The notes beneath the pieces are model-generated. The model had not been told where the DNA came from and made no database searches. It worked only from the letters and a program-made list of their open reading frames with translations. From Flammeovirga sp. EKP202 (GTDB lineage Bacteria; Bacteroidota; Bacteroidia; Cytophagales; Flammeovirgaceae): a DNA stretch of 36,837 nt. Both the position numbers and the translations under genes were made by a program. Shown piece by piece: positions 15,723 through 25,647 of the stretch; position 1 is the stretch's first letter, and each line of letters starts with the position of its first letter. The stretch lies in the NCBI RefSeq assembly GCF_014534745.1, contig NZ_JACVVP010000069.1:1-36837 (forward strand), written 5' to 3'.

Positions 15723-17969
15723 CTACTGTAATTTGCCACTCCAAATTTCTAATACAATTTCCTCTACAGTATTTCCTAAAATTTCAATATACTTAGGAAG
15801 GAAAGAGCCTTGGTCCGTAGCAGTGGTCCAAGGGTTCATCATTGTCGAAATCATAAAAGGAATTGGTGTTTCTTCATCACCCTGTAATCCCAATCTCAAT
15901 CTAAGTGAATCAATAAATTCTTTAGAATAATTGTCTAGCGAGAAATTAGAAGATGTAACGACTAATTTAGTCTCCTCCAAATCCTTTTGGCCTGGACTAA
16001 AACTTAATCTTCTATAGATCTCATTATTCAACAACTGACACTTAGCAGAGTCGGTATTAACACTTCCGTCAGCATTTTTGAAATTAAACATATAAGTATT
16101 GATTGTTTGATCTTGCCCAAGCTCTCTGAATAACTTCATCGCTTCTTGATCTTGAATCAATTCCTCATTACTTACATTAATTATTCTTTCTTGAATGTAT
16201 TCCATCTGTTGAATGCCTTCCTGAACACTGCCTCCTTTATTGATCACTGGTAAATCAATTAAAGGCACACAAATATAAGGCTTCGATCTATCCAAATTCA
16301 TACAAACAAGATTGGCGTAAAACTTCTTAGAAGAGAAGAAACACTCACCCAATATTTTACCATAACCTGTTTCGTCTGTTCGAATTACTTTATGACTAAG
16401 GTACGTCGCTGCTGCTGCTGCACCTGGTTTAGAACCTTCAATACCATAAACACCTACAGTAGGATCAAATCCACCATGGAATACCACTGGGGCTGTGAAC
16501 GTCACCACGTTTCTCATTGATGAATTTCTGTAACATAATCCACCTGCTGGATAAGGAATGTACCCTGCCTTATGTGGATCAACTGTGATAGAATCAGCAT
16601 GCTTAAAAGCCTTGTATTGTTCGATCACATAATCACTCATTGGTAAATCTGGCACCAATTGTTCATCGATATCTTCCGGTTGGTTTTTATCTCTCCACAA
16701 CGTACCATCTTTACGGATCATTGCAGCGAAATATCCTCCCCATGCAGCATCAACATGAACACAGAATTCCATTCCTTTCTTTCTGAATTTTTCACGCAAG
16801 GCTAAGATCTCTTGTAATGGATCTACTGCACTTTCTTCCGTACTACCAATTACGGCAATTACCGTTAGTACAGGCTGCTTCTTTTCTAAACACTCTTGCA
16901 ATTGCTTTTCAAGATCTTTCACATCCATTCTGCAACGAAGGTCTACTTTTACGGCCCTATTATTTGCAGAACCCAAACCTAATAAAGTAGCCGCTTTAGG
17001 CCATGAATAGTGTCTTGTATCAGGTGAAAAAGCAAGTGGTGTATGATAAATATCTCTAAGGTATTTCTGGTAATATTCAAGTAATCCAAGACTTTGAACA
17101 GAATACTTATTGATAAGATCGCCAGAGACTTTCGTATCTATACCATAATCATCTTCCATATCTTGAGGCAATTGTAACACCTCATCAATTGGAAGGTTCA
17201 AGAGCGTCCAATTATCCAAAGACAATAATTCTTCACTGTCTCCATTTAATAAGGTTACTCTGATCTTTTTTGCAGGAGCTAAAACCTCTTCGTTTTGAAT
17301 CGCCAATGCTACTGCTAAAGCATAGAACTTTACATTTCTAGCCATCCATAAGCCTTCAGTATTCGCAACACTTCCATCACAAGTAATGTGTCCCCAACTA
17401 ACAATTTTATTAGTATTTACATCATTTTTTGAGGTCTTATTGGTATTGATCGGCTGGGTATTATAACCTAGCATTTCACATAGGTCATTTCCCACTTCTA
17501 ACTCAAGGAGAGTTGTTACGGGGGATGCTTCTGCTGCTACGTTATTTTGATTGTATAACATCGCCGAGAAGTAGCCCAACATACCAGGTAAAGAAGTATC
17601 CCAAAGCATGTGACCAATACTTCTCATACTCCAAAATGGTCCTGAAAGCTGTAATTGGCTCAACAGTTTTTGATATTCTTTCTGAAGAAAATCAACGGTG
17701 TTTTTGTATTCTTCAGAATCTTTTAACTGTTCTGTGATATATGCGGGGTCATCAGGATAGTAACTTAAACGTGCTTCCTGATGAGCGTCAATTCCTTTTT
17801 GTATTAATTCTGAGAATAGAGAAATGTTTTCACCTTTTGTTCCCAAAAACCAAGCTGCAGAAGAATTTGTACCACTAGATTTTAAGTGAAGCTTTAACTC
17901 TTCTGGCATTTTTTCAAACTTCTCTCCTAACTGTATTACTCTTTCTGATAGTTCTGTTGTTGACTTCAT
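15723..17969 (-). CDS. PLP-dependent group II decarboxylase (glutamate/tyrosine decarboxylase superfamily)
   Basis: The 748-aa protein is a fold-type I PLP decarboxylase of group II (PF00282 type). The PLP site is visible: FCVHVDAAWGGYF with D407 to contact the pyridine nitrogen, and DSITVDPHKAGY with K467 as the Schiff-base lysine. YHTPLAFSPDTRHYSWPKAATLLGLG is the substrate-side segment. The enzyme should remove CO2 from an amino acid to give an amine; the sequence does not tell which. It is longer than classic glutamate decarboxylase (about 460-500 aa), with roughly 100 additional residues at the N-terminus and a long C-terminal part. It is the last gene of an operon that starts with a giant kinase-phosphatase protein and lies 22 nt after the 265-aa gene. 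Confidence 0.85.
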   Translation of the reverse strand: MKSTTELSERVIQLGEKFEKMPEELKLHLKSSGTNSSAAWFLGTKGENISLFSELIQKGIDAHQEARLSYYPDDPAYITEQLKDSEEYKNTVDFLQKEYQKLLSQLQLSGPFWSMRSIGHMLWDTSLPGMLGYFSAMLYNQNNVAAEASPVTTLLELEVGNDLCEMLGYNTQPINTNKTSKNDVNTNKIVSWGHITCDGSVANTEGLWMARNVKFYALAVALAIQNEEVLAPAKKIRVTLLNGDSEELLSLDNWTLLNLPIDEVLQLPQDMEDDYGIDTKVSGDLINKYSVQSLGLLEYYQKYLRDIYHTPLAFSPDTRHYSWPKAATLLGLGSANNRAVKVDLRCRMDVKDLEKQLQECLEKKQPVLTVIAVIGSTEESAVDPLQEILALREKFRKKGMEFCVHVDAAWGGYFAAMIRKDGTLWRDKNQPEDIDEQLVPDLPMSDYVIEQYKAFKHADSITVDPHKAGYIPYPAGGLCYRNSSMRNVVTFTAPVVFHGGFDPTVGVYGIEGSKPGAAAAATYLSHKVIRTDETGYGKILGECFFSSKKFYANLVCMNLDRSKPYICVPLIDLPVINKGGSVQEGIQQMEYIQERIINVSNEELIQDQEAMKLFRELGQDQTINTYMFNFKNADGSVNTDSAKCQLLNNEIYRRLSFSPGQKDLEETKLVVTSSNFSLDNYSKEFIDSLRLRLGLQGDEETPIPFMISTMMNPWTTATDQGSFLPKYIEILGNTVEEIVLEIWSGKLQ

Positions 17970-17991
17970 AGTATAAGTTTTAAGAGAATGA

Positions 17992-18789
17992 TTAATCGTT
18001 ATCTGGAGGCATATTGATCAAGGTTGTATCAAAATGAATTGTTCTTTTCACCTTGATAGTATGCAACCCTTCTTTACCTCTTATAATGACATTATGATCA
18101 CCGTCTGAAATTGGCGATTTTTCCGGTAAAGACTGACCAGGGTATGAGTATAAAGCTGGGAAAGAGATTAATACACCTTGCTCCAGTTCTTCTTGTGTTA
18201 AACACTCAGGAACTTCAGCCAATTCCACCTCATGTTGGAAATCAGGACCAATAGTTACAAAATGGCAAAGGTAAGCTTCTTTTCCTTTACCAAATAAATA
18301 ATACGTTAGGTTAGGTGTGTAGGTCCCTGTATCTGACATATCGAAATGTCTGAAAGCAATCACTTTTTTGATGGTTAAAGTGCTTTTTGCTAATAAAACG
18401 GCATGTTCTTCCGGTATAATCGGAACACCTCTGTACATTTCAAATGGGAAGGAATGAATCACATAAGGGTAATTATCAAAGGCTGGATTACCTCCCTTAC
18501 CAATGTCCGGTAAAATCATTGGGAAAATCTCTTGGATGTTGGCCAATGTATGTGTTCTATTAGGATATTCCTTTAGATCATTTACATACAACTGCCTATC
18601 GTTTTCAGGCATTTCTATTTCCAATATGACTTGATATTGGTGGTTTGGCATTGCAAACATCATGAAATGACTTAAAAACAATGTATCCTCTCCAAGGATA
18701 ACAAAGCCGTGTTGGTCTGGGGTATCTACAGGATACCCTTTTACTAAATCACTTGATTGAGTAGCATTAGTTAGCTCTAAGTGTTCCAT
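17992..18789 (-). CDS. Unrecognised 265-aa protein between the signalling protein and decarboxylase genes
   Basis: I do not recognise this family. It lacks a signal peptide and membrane helices and looks beta-rich. Distinctive segments are DQHGFVILGEDTLFLSHFMM, FAMPNHQYQVILEIEM, the proline-rich IIPEEHAVLLAKSTLTI and the C-terminal HFDTTLINMPPDND. It lies 13 nt after the kinase-AAA-GAF-SpoIIE gene and 22 nt before the decarboxylase gene. It may therefore be a partner of one of them or an enzyme of the same pathway. The HFMMF and HQY motifs contain His residues that could bind a metal, which is only a guess. Confidence 0.75.
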   Translation of the reverse strand: MEHLELTNATQSSDLVKGYPVDTPDQHGFVILGEDTLFLSHFMMFAMPNHQYQVILEIEMPENDRQLYVNDLKEYPNRTHTLANIQEIFPMILPDIGKGGNPAFDNYPYVIHSFPFEMYRGVPIIPEEHAVLLAKSTLTIKKVIAFRHFDMSDTGTYTPNLTYYLFGKGKEAYLCHFVTIGPDFQHEVELAEVPECLTQEELEQGVLISFPALYSYPGQSLPEKSPISDGDHNVIIRGKEGLHTIKVKRTIHFDTTLINMPPDND

Positions 18790-18802
18790 TAAGGTGTAAT
18801 TT

Positions 18803-21800
18803 TTAATTGAGTTTAATACCTATTACTAGGATATCGTCGATTTGACTTTCATTAGCTTTTTGCATCCAGTCACTGAGTGTATGCTCTAGTTTGGATACCT
18901 GTACTTCTGATTTTTCTTTATGAATATCTAAGAATAGTTGCTTTAACCTTTTAGGGTAAAACTTCCTATTTGCATCACCACCAAATTGATCTTGATAGCC
19001 ATCTGAGTAAATATATATAGCATCTATTTCTGAGAAATTGAACGTATGTAATTCAAATCCCTCATGGTTAGAATGTAATTGTCCAATGGCTGACTTACTT
19101 CCTTTTACTGTTTTCAGTTCTCCATCTTTAATGAATACAAAAGGATTTTTAGCTCCAGAATAATATACCTTTTCTTCATCATGATCAAACATACACATGG
19201 CCACATCCATACCGTCTTTTACCTGAGTGGTCTTGGTTTTTAATGCCTTTTGGAACTCTTTATGCATTCTATCCAATACATCATCTGGCATATAAGTATT
19301 TTGATCTCTTACAATTTTCTTCAGAATAGAATCACCAATCATACTCATCAATGCCCCTGGTACACCATGACCTGTACAATCTGCCGCAATGATTAAACTC
19401 CTATTGTCTTCCAAACTATGGCTAAACCAATAAAAATCTCCACTTACAATGTCTTTGGGTTTGAAAAATACGGTTGTATCAGGCAAGAATCTATTGATGT
19501 CCATCAACCTTGGAAGAATGGCTTGTTGAATCCTTTTAGAATAGTTGATACTTGCTGTGATATTCTGATTTTTACGCTCCAACTCCACAGTTCTTAACCT
19601 TACTTTTTCTTCAAGATTTTCGTAAAGATTAGAGTTTTCTATAGAAATTGATATCTGAGTGGATAACATCTTCAACAACTCTAAATGTCTATCACTGAAT
19701 GCTCCTTTGGTAAGATTATTTTCTAAGTAAAGAATTGCATTACAATGATTGGTGTGTACTAACGGTATACATAACACCGACAATACATTGTTTTCCTTTA
19801 GATAAATATCTTTATTAAAACGATCATCAGAAGACAAATCTTTCGCTAGTAAGATCTCCATTTTTCTACCGACATAGTTGACCAATGACATTGGTACTCC
19901 TGTTTCGTTTGTTTCTTGCTCACTAGAAACATATGATTTTGAAACTTCCCATTTGTCATTTTGAGGTAGGAGGACAACAGCTTTTCTCGCTCCCGCATTT
20001 TCGGCTATTGTATGAAGCATTTTTTCCAACAAATCATCTAATTTCACTTCTTTTGAGAAGGTTTCAACTGACTTAATGATGGTTTTCACATCAATAGATG
20101 CGGTTGTACTTGACGAAGAACTACTTTCTCCTTCAAGAGAAAGGTGTTTCGCTTTATATTGAGGATAATCTTGTTCGATTAATGCCAACTTTGTTTTTGC
20201 TCCCCACTTATTGTAGAAATTATAAGCCTTTTCAATATGGATCATATGATAGTCTTCAAAATCCAATTCTTTCCAAAGGTCTGATAATAATTCGTGAGCA
20301 ATAGCGGCATGATTAGAGAAGCCGTTTTTCTCTGCATCTTCAATTGCGTTCTTGAAGATTTTTACGGCTTTCATCTTTTTCCCTTCTGCGTAAACCTTCA
20401 TGGCCTCTACAATCAAAAACATATGCGTAAAATTGTCAGGACAGTTGTCCATCCATTTTTTCATTTGTAATTGATTTTGTGCAACTAAATCAAAGCTTTC
20501 CTGAGTTGGTTCATCAATAAGGTGAACTAAACTTTGAATGAAGTTGAATGTTGCAGTTATGATCATACCTGCAATAGCTGGCACTACTTCTACAACTTTA
20601 TCAAGGCATGCTTTCGCTAGAGAATAGTTTTTATAAATGAATGCATTTTGCGCTTTGAGGATTAAGAAAAAGGCTACACCGTTCAAACTATTTCTTTCCA
20701 AACACTCTTTCAAATGTTGCTCTTCCTTGAAATGATCTGTATCAAATTCAAATATATCATTAGGGCAATTGGCTAAGTTTTCTGCCACTGCCTTCATTGA
20801 ACGTATTCCATCATTTACCCAAATGTGCTTTGTCTTATTCGTAAATGAAATGTACTCCTCTGCATTTTTGATCACTTCATCCAATGATTGCCCCATAAAA
20901 ATAGGTTTCATCACTTGGAACATCGAAATATAGCCTGGGTATTGTAATTCACCTGACTCCAATCCAAGTTGAAAGCCTTGAGCATTAATTTCTGTAGATG
21001 TTTTAACGTGTTTTGTAAAGGGATTGATGTAATTAGCAAATAACATGGAGTCCTTACATCTTAGGTATTTGTTGTCAAACTTATGGGTCAATGCCAAGGC
21101 CAATTCTCCAAACTGGAACGCTGCTTGATATTCTCCCATCATAGCAGCAATCACACCTCCATAATTTGAATATCCATGAGAAGACTCTGCTGAATGCCCA
21201 TATTCTAATGCCAAGTTGATAATTTTGGCACTAATCACGGCATACAATTCCATTTGACCCGATAGATAAGCTGTAGGGATAAGATTCACCAACAATTGAG
21301 TAGAGATTATTTTACTCTGCTGTGTCATTATAGGTTCATCAATCAATGACGGTATAGGCTTGTTTCCAATTTTACCCATCATCTTTTGCACCTCTCCTCC
21401 CAACACTTCTTGAAGGTTTTCAGTTTCTAATGTAAGGCCAAGAATACTCAAGGCTTTTACACCTGTTTCTATTCCTTTCAGATAATCGGTTTCAAACGTC
21501 AGCTGAATAATGAGCATATTCAGTATTTCCGCTCTTTCTAAATCTGTATGTACATGGCTTTGGATATTCTCAATATAAGCCTGAGATTCTTCGAAATTTC
21601 TATTCAAATATTCAACATCCGCTAGTTCTTTGAACAGTTCAAGAGCAATTGTATAGTTTTGAGTCCAGACTTCATCTCCCCCTAACAACGCTTTTGCTCT
21701 TTCCAAATACTCCAATGAAGATATATAAGCGGAAGATTGTTTCGCTATTTTTCCGGCTTCAAAATTTAATAAAGCAATTCTTTCTCTCTCATACGTTGTA

Positions 21801-23956
21801 TCGATGATCGAAAGTGCTTCATTATATTGATTAACCAAATCAAATAAACTCTTAGGATTTTCATTGAATTGGAGGTCTAACAATCGGGCACATTTTAGGT
21901 GGTTTCGTACCCTTTCTTTTTCATTGACGGTTGTATATACTGCCTGTTGAATTTTATCATGAATAAAGATGATGTCTCTTTCAGATTCATATATAATTCC
22001 AGAGATTAAAGCAGGTTCTAATGTTTTCAATAAACTCGTTTCGTCTTCCTGGAAAACAACTTCCATAAAGCTTTTAGAGATACTATTACCTAAGCAAGAA
22101 ATTGGTTTAAGAACAGCCTGAACATCAATTGGTAAACTTTTAATTTTCTCAACCATCAAGTCTACCACATTGGATGTGATATTTTCAATTCTGATTTTTT
22201 CAACATCCCATTTCCAAACCAATATATCACCTACAAATTCAGTATATAACAGTTTTTTCTCATAGATGACCTCGATAAACCTATTGACAAAAAACGCATT
22301 ACCATCTGTTTTCTGAATGATTAATTCACTTATTGCATCTATATTATGCTGATCATAAGTATAATCAGCTACTTCAACCATATCACTGATCAGTGCTTTA
22401 ATATCCTTTTCTTGAAGATTATCTAGGTGTAAATTTTCAAACTCAACACCATTTTGAATGATTTCTTTTTGTGTCAAGTAATAAGGGTGTGAAGTATCCA
22501 CTTCATTGGTTCTGTAAGCCCCAATAATCAGTAAGTACTGAGAAAGATTACTTTCTGAAATTGTTTTAAGTAATCGAAGTGAAGCATTATCAGCCCATTG
22601 TAAGTCATCTATAAAAATGATCAAAGGATTGTCCTCATTACAAATCAAACTCACAAACACCTCAAATAAATAACTTAAACGGTTTTGAGCTTCTATACCA
22701 CTCAATTGTGCCACTTCAGCTTGTTGGCCAATAATCAATTCAAGTGAAGGAATGATATCCGTGAGTATTTTTGCATTGTCTCCTAAACCGATTTTCAGTT
22801 TTTCACTCCATTCCTCTAATTGCTCTTGATTATGTGTTAGTACGTTATCAAGGTAACGTTGGAAAGCCTGAATCCAAGCAAAATACGGAACTGTCTTTTG
22901 GTATTGATCAAACTTACCCTTAATAAAATTGACATTCGAGCTTGTGATATACTTGTGGACTTCATTTACTAAAAAGGACTTACCTGTACCCGACAATCCA
23001 TCAATCATGAGCAGGTTTTTACGTCCATCGACCATTTTTAGTGCCGACTCCAATACAGTATTAAATTCACTGTCCCTACCGTAAAGTTTTTGAGGTATTT
23101 TTAATTGATGATTGTAATCTCTCTTGCCTATTTCGAAAGTTTCAAGAGATTCTTGATTCAAGTTTTCTAAAATAAATTCTAAGTCATGAATCAATCCATT
23201 GACCGAATTATATCGATCCTCTGCATCTTTCATGATCATTTTAGAGATCACTTGTTCGATGGCCTTTGGATAGTCACTTCTAAACTTAGAAATTAAAAAT
23301 GGCTCTCTAGCAATGTGAGAATGGATCAGCTCTAACGAATCAGTGACATCAAAAGGTAAATGATTCGTGATTAATTCAAAAAATGTAATCCCAAGAGAGT
23401 AAATATCTGCTCTATAATCAATCACCCTGTTCATTCGTCCTGTTTGTTCTGGAGCGATATAGTTTAGAGTTCCTTCTAGCGTATCAACGTTATTACTGTA
23501 TTCAACCCTTGTTTCCATTTTAGAAGAAATACCAAAATCAATAATAGACACTTTCTTGGTCTCTATATCAAAAAGAATATTATTAGGGTTGATATCCTTA
23601 TGTACAATCTTGTGACCGTGGATGTCTTTCAAGATTTTTGAAACTTTAATGGCTATTTCTAGAAAACGCTTAGGTTTTGAAATTGGGAAAAACTTCTTCA
23701 GGGTTTTTCCTGGTGCGTATCTAGACCAAAGTGCTACTTTATCTTTATATTTCTGAATTTTAAGAGGCTCTCTTATTCCATTGATTGAAAGATCTTTTGT
23801 CAGGTTTAATTCATTATAAAGTTGAGATAACTCACTCTCTGATGGTGTCTCATTCTGTATAATTTTCAAAGAATAAACTTCCTTCGTATCGGCATCTTCT
23901 TTTCTGATGATATCGTAACGTTCGTTAGTGTAAATAAGATCTTCTGAAGTGAGCAT
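18803..23956 (-). CDS. Trifunctional Ser/Thr kinase - AAA ATPase - GAF - SpoIIE-type phosphatase
   Basis: The 1717-aa cytosolic protein has several modules in one chain. Residues 1-270 form a Hanks kinase, with beta-3 lysine K31 in YSLKII, catalytic loop HKDINPNN (119-126), DFG at 140-142 and APE at 168-170; the glycine-rich loop is not visible. Residues 290-600 form an AAA_16-like ATPase (Walker A GLSGTGKS at 320-327, Walker B IIFIDDLQWAD near 446-456). About 600-1280 is helical repeat (TPR-like). A GAF domain (about 1300-1445) and a short coiled coil lead to a PP2C-like SpoIIE domain (about 1480-1717) with SGDFYW, DCTGHGVPGALMS, YSDGYQDQFGG and QIDDILVIGI. It may sense a ligand through GAF and reverse phosphorylation of a partner. 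It heads the operon with the 265-aa protein and the decarboxylase. Confidence 0.9.
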   Translation of the reverse strand: MLTSEDLIYTNERYDIIRKEDADTKEVYSLKIIQNETPSESELSQLYNELNLTKDLSINGIREPLKIQKYKDKVALWSRYAPGKTLKKFFPISKPKRFLEIAIKVSKILKDIHGHKIVHKDINPNNILFDIETKKVSIIDFGISSKMETRVEYSNNVDTLEGTLNYIAPEQTGRMNRVIDYRADIYSLGITFFELITNHLPFDVTDSLELIHSHIAREPFLISKFRSDYPKAIEQVISKMIMKDAEDRYNSVNGLIHDLEFILENLNQESLETFEIGKRDYNHQLKIPQKLYGRDSEFNTVLESALKMVDGRKNLLMIDGLSGTGKSFLVNEVHKYITSSNVNFIKGKFDQYQKTVPYFAWIQAFQRYLDNVLTHNQEQLEEWSEKLKIGLGDNAKILTDIIPSLELIIGQQAEVAQLSGIEAQNRLSYLFEVFVSLICNEDNPLIIFIDDLQWADNASLRLLKTISESNLSQYLLIIGAYRTNEVDTSHPYYLTQKEIIQNGVEFENLHLDNLQEKDIKALISDMVEVADYTYDQHNIDAISELIIQKTDGNAFFVNRFIEVIYEKKLLYTEFVGDILVWKWDVEKIRIENITSNVVDLMVEKIKSLPIDVQAVLKPISCLGNSISKSFMEVVFQEDETSLLKTLEPALISGIIYESERDIIFIHDKIQQAVYTTVNEKERVRNHLKCARLLDLQFNENPKSLFDLVNQYNEALSIIDTTYERERIALLNFEAGKIAKQSSAYISSLEYLERAKALLGGDEVWTQNYTIALELFKELADVEYLNRNFEESQAYIENIQSHVHTDLERAEILNMLIIQLTFETDYLKGIETGVKALSILGLTLETENLQEVLGGEVQKMMGKIGNKPIPSLIDEPIMTQQSKIISTQLLVNLIPTAYLSGQMELYAVISAKIINLALEYGHSAESSHGYSNYGGVIAAMMGEYQAAFQFGELALALTHKFDNKYLRCKDSMLFANYINPFTKHVKTSTEINAQGFQLGLESGELQYPGYISMFQVMKPIFMGQSLDEVIKNAEEYISFTNKTKHIWVNDGIRSMKAVAENLANCPNDIFEFDTDHFKEEQHLKECLERNSLNGVAFFLILKAQNAFIYKNYSLAKACLDKVVEVVPAIAGMIITATFNFIQSLVHLIDEPTQESFDLVAQNQLQMKKWMDNCPDNFTHMFLIVEAMKVYAEGKKMKAVKIFKNAIEDAEKNGFSNHAAIAHELLSDLWKELDFEDYHMIHIEKAYNFYNKWGAKTKLALIEQDYPQYKAKHLSLEGESSSSSSTTASIDVKTIIKSVETFSKEVKLDDLLEKMLHTIAENAGARKAVVLLPQNDKWEVSKSYVSSEQETNETGVPMSLVNYVGRKMEILLAKDLSSDDRFNKDIYLKENNVLSVLCIPLVHTNHCNAILYLENNLTKGAFSDRHLELLKMLSTQISISIENSNLYENLEEKVRLRTVELERKNQNITASINYSKRIQQAILPRLMDINRFLPDTTVFFKPKDIVSGDFYWFSHSLEDNRSLIIAADCTGHGVPGALMSMIGDSILKKIVRDQNTYMPDDVLDRMHKEFQKALKTKTTQVKDGMDVAMCMFDHDEEKVYYSGAKNPFVFIKDGELKTVKGSKSAIGQLHSNHEGFELHTFNFSEIDAIYIYSDGYQDQFGGDANRKFYPKRLKQLFLDIHKEKSEVQVSKLEHTLSDWMQKANESQIDDILVIGIKLN

Positions 23957-24165
23957 AATAAAAATATTGTCAAAAAAATTTAGAGAGTGAAAGTAAGTGA
24001 GATATCAGTCACAATGAACGTTTAATTTACATTTGTTTACACAATAAAAACAAGAAAAAGTATAATTATTACATAATAAAACAGTAGAAAAAGCATAAAA
24101 ATAACAGTGTATAAACAATTGAATACAAAATACATTACACTACAACGGTGAATAAGTGATTTTAC

Positions 24166-24198
24166 ACAAAAAAACTCCGTATCAATTGACACGGAGTT
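24166..24198 (-). terminator. Intrinsic terminator of the efflux operon
   Basis: AACTCCGT (24173-24180) pairs with ACGGAGTT (24191-24198), and TCAA/TTGA extend the stem inside. On the minus strand the hairpin is followed by a run of seven T (24168-24174 on the plus strand is A). It ends the TolC-type gene 37 nt downstream of its stop. Confidence 0.8.
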
Positions 24199-24234
24199 CA
24201 ATACACAAAAGTGCACTACAAATTATTCATCCTA

Positions 24235-25632
24235 TTAATTTTTCGCTATGTAATCACCACCTAGAGCAAGATAAAGATTGATCCTTTGAGAAATCTTTTC
24301 GTACTTCAAGTTCAACTGATTTGTCGCTTCGTTCAATAGTTGTATCTGCTTTTGTAATAGGGTGAACATATTTTCATTACCAATTTTATACTGCATTTCT
24401 GACAATTGGTAAGTACGTTCTAGGTTTTCCAAAGCAATTGAAGATTGCTCAAACCTTCCTTCCACTGCATTGATACCATTCAAACTTGTCTCAACTTCGC
24501 TTAACGCTGTTAAGTACGATTTTGCATAATATAAAACAGCTTGTTTTTGTGCTTCATTTTGAATTTCAATATTCGATTTGATCGCACCCCATGTGAAGAT
24601 TGGCGTCACTAAGTTACCTCCAATTGTCACTAATGGGTTTGATAAACCAAACAATGCTTGAGTAGTAGAGTTCACCGCCCCAAAAGAGGAGTTTAAGCTC
24701 ACTTTCGGCCAACGTGCTGCCTTTGCTACTTCTGTATTATAGAAGGCGCTTTGGACTGCATATTGACTAATCATGATGTCAGGGCGGTTTTCCAACATAC
24801 TCATTGGTAAATTTTCAGGTACTTCCGTCGTCAATACAGGAAGCGTTGAAGCTACTTCAATTTCTCCTTTTGGATATCTACCGACTAACAATTCAATCGA
24901 TCTTTTAGTATCCTTTTCGATCTGCTCCAGTTTTACTAAAGTCTCTTTAAACTTTGCTTCCTGAGCATTCATCTGCAATACATCCGACTCTTTTGCTACC
25001 CCAATTTTTAATCTCGCTTCATTCAATACGGCCATTTCACTAGTCGCTTCAATAGCCTGATTGAGCAATTCTTTTTGTTGATTGATGAAGACTGAAGTGT
25101 ACCATGCTTTTGCGATTGTAGCGGCTAAAACTTGCTCCAGTTTCTGCTTCCCATATTCGGCAGAATAGATCATTGTTTCAGTTCCTTTCTTAGCATAGCG
25201 AAGTTTCCCCCAAAGGTCCACTTCCCATGACATATTGACCATTCCGTAGCCAATAGTCTGATTACCTCCATTAAAATTATAACCGTTTTGTGCACCAGCA
25301 CCAAACATAGGTAACAACCTTGAATTGGCAATTTTCAATGCTGAATTAGCTTGCTCAATTCTTGATGCTGCAATATTAATATCCGCATTAAAACGGTACC
25401 CTTCTGCTATAATTGAATCTAGTTCAGCTGTCTCCCATTCTTTTGCCCAACTTAAATCAATATCCGCAGAATCTATTTCTTCAAATACCCAATCATTTGG
25501 AATCTGCATATTTTCCAATGCTTGGTTATCTTCCTTGATCTCATCAGAAGTGGGAGCATCTTTGAGATTAAGACATCCACTAAGTACCATTGAAGCACTT
25601 AGTGAGATGATTATCTTTTTATATAATTGCAT
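24235..25632 (-). CDS. TolC-family outer-membrane efflux lipoprotein (NodT/OprM type)
   Basis: The 465-aa protein has a lipoprotein signal peptide with lipobox LSGC, acylated Cys at position 20. Two outer-membrane-efflux repeats follow, with SWEVDLWGKLRYAKKGTETM and NRPDIMISQYAVQSAFYNTEVAKAARWPKVSLNSSFG as usual landmarks, and helical coiled stretches between. It should trimerise as the outer-membrane channel of a tripartite pump. It follows the HlyD gene with a 15-nt gap. No inner-membrane RND, MFS or ABC pump gene is in this operon. Confidence 0.88.
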   Translation of the reverse strand: MQLYKKIIISLSASMVLSGCLNLKDAPTSDEIKEDNQALENMQIPNDWVFEEIDSADIDLSWAKEWETAELDSIIAEGYRFNADINIAASRIEQANSALKIANSRLLPMFGAGAQNGYNFNGGNQTIGYGMVNMSWEVDLWGKLRYAKKGTETMIYSAEYGKQKLEQVLAATIAKAWYTSVFINQQKELLNQAIEATSEMAVLNEARLKIGVAKESDVLQMNAQEAKFKETLVKLEQIEKDTKRSIELLVGRYPKGEIEVASTLPVLTTEVPENLPMSMLENRPDIMISQYAVQSAFYNTEVAKAARWPKVSLNSSFGAVNSTTQALFGLSNPLVTIGGNLVTPIFTWGAIKSNIEIQNEAQKQAVLYYAKSYLTALSEVETSLNGINAVEGRFEQSSIALENLERTYQLSEMQYKIGNENMFTLLQKQIQLLNEATNQLNLKYEKISQRINLYLALGGDYIAKN

Positions 25633-25647
25633 AATGAAGAGGGAGTT

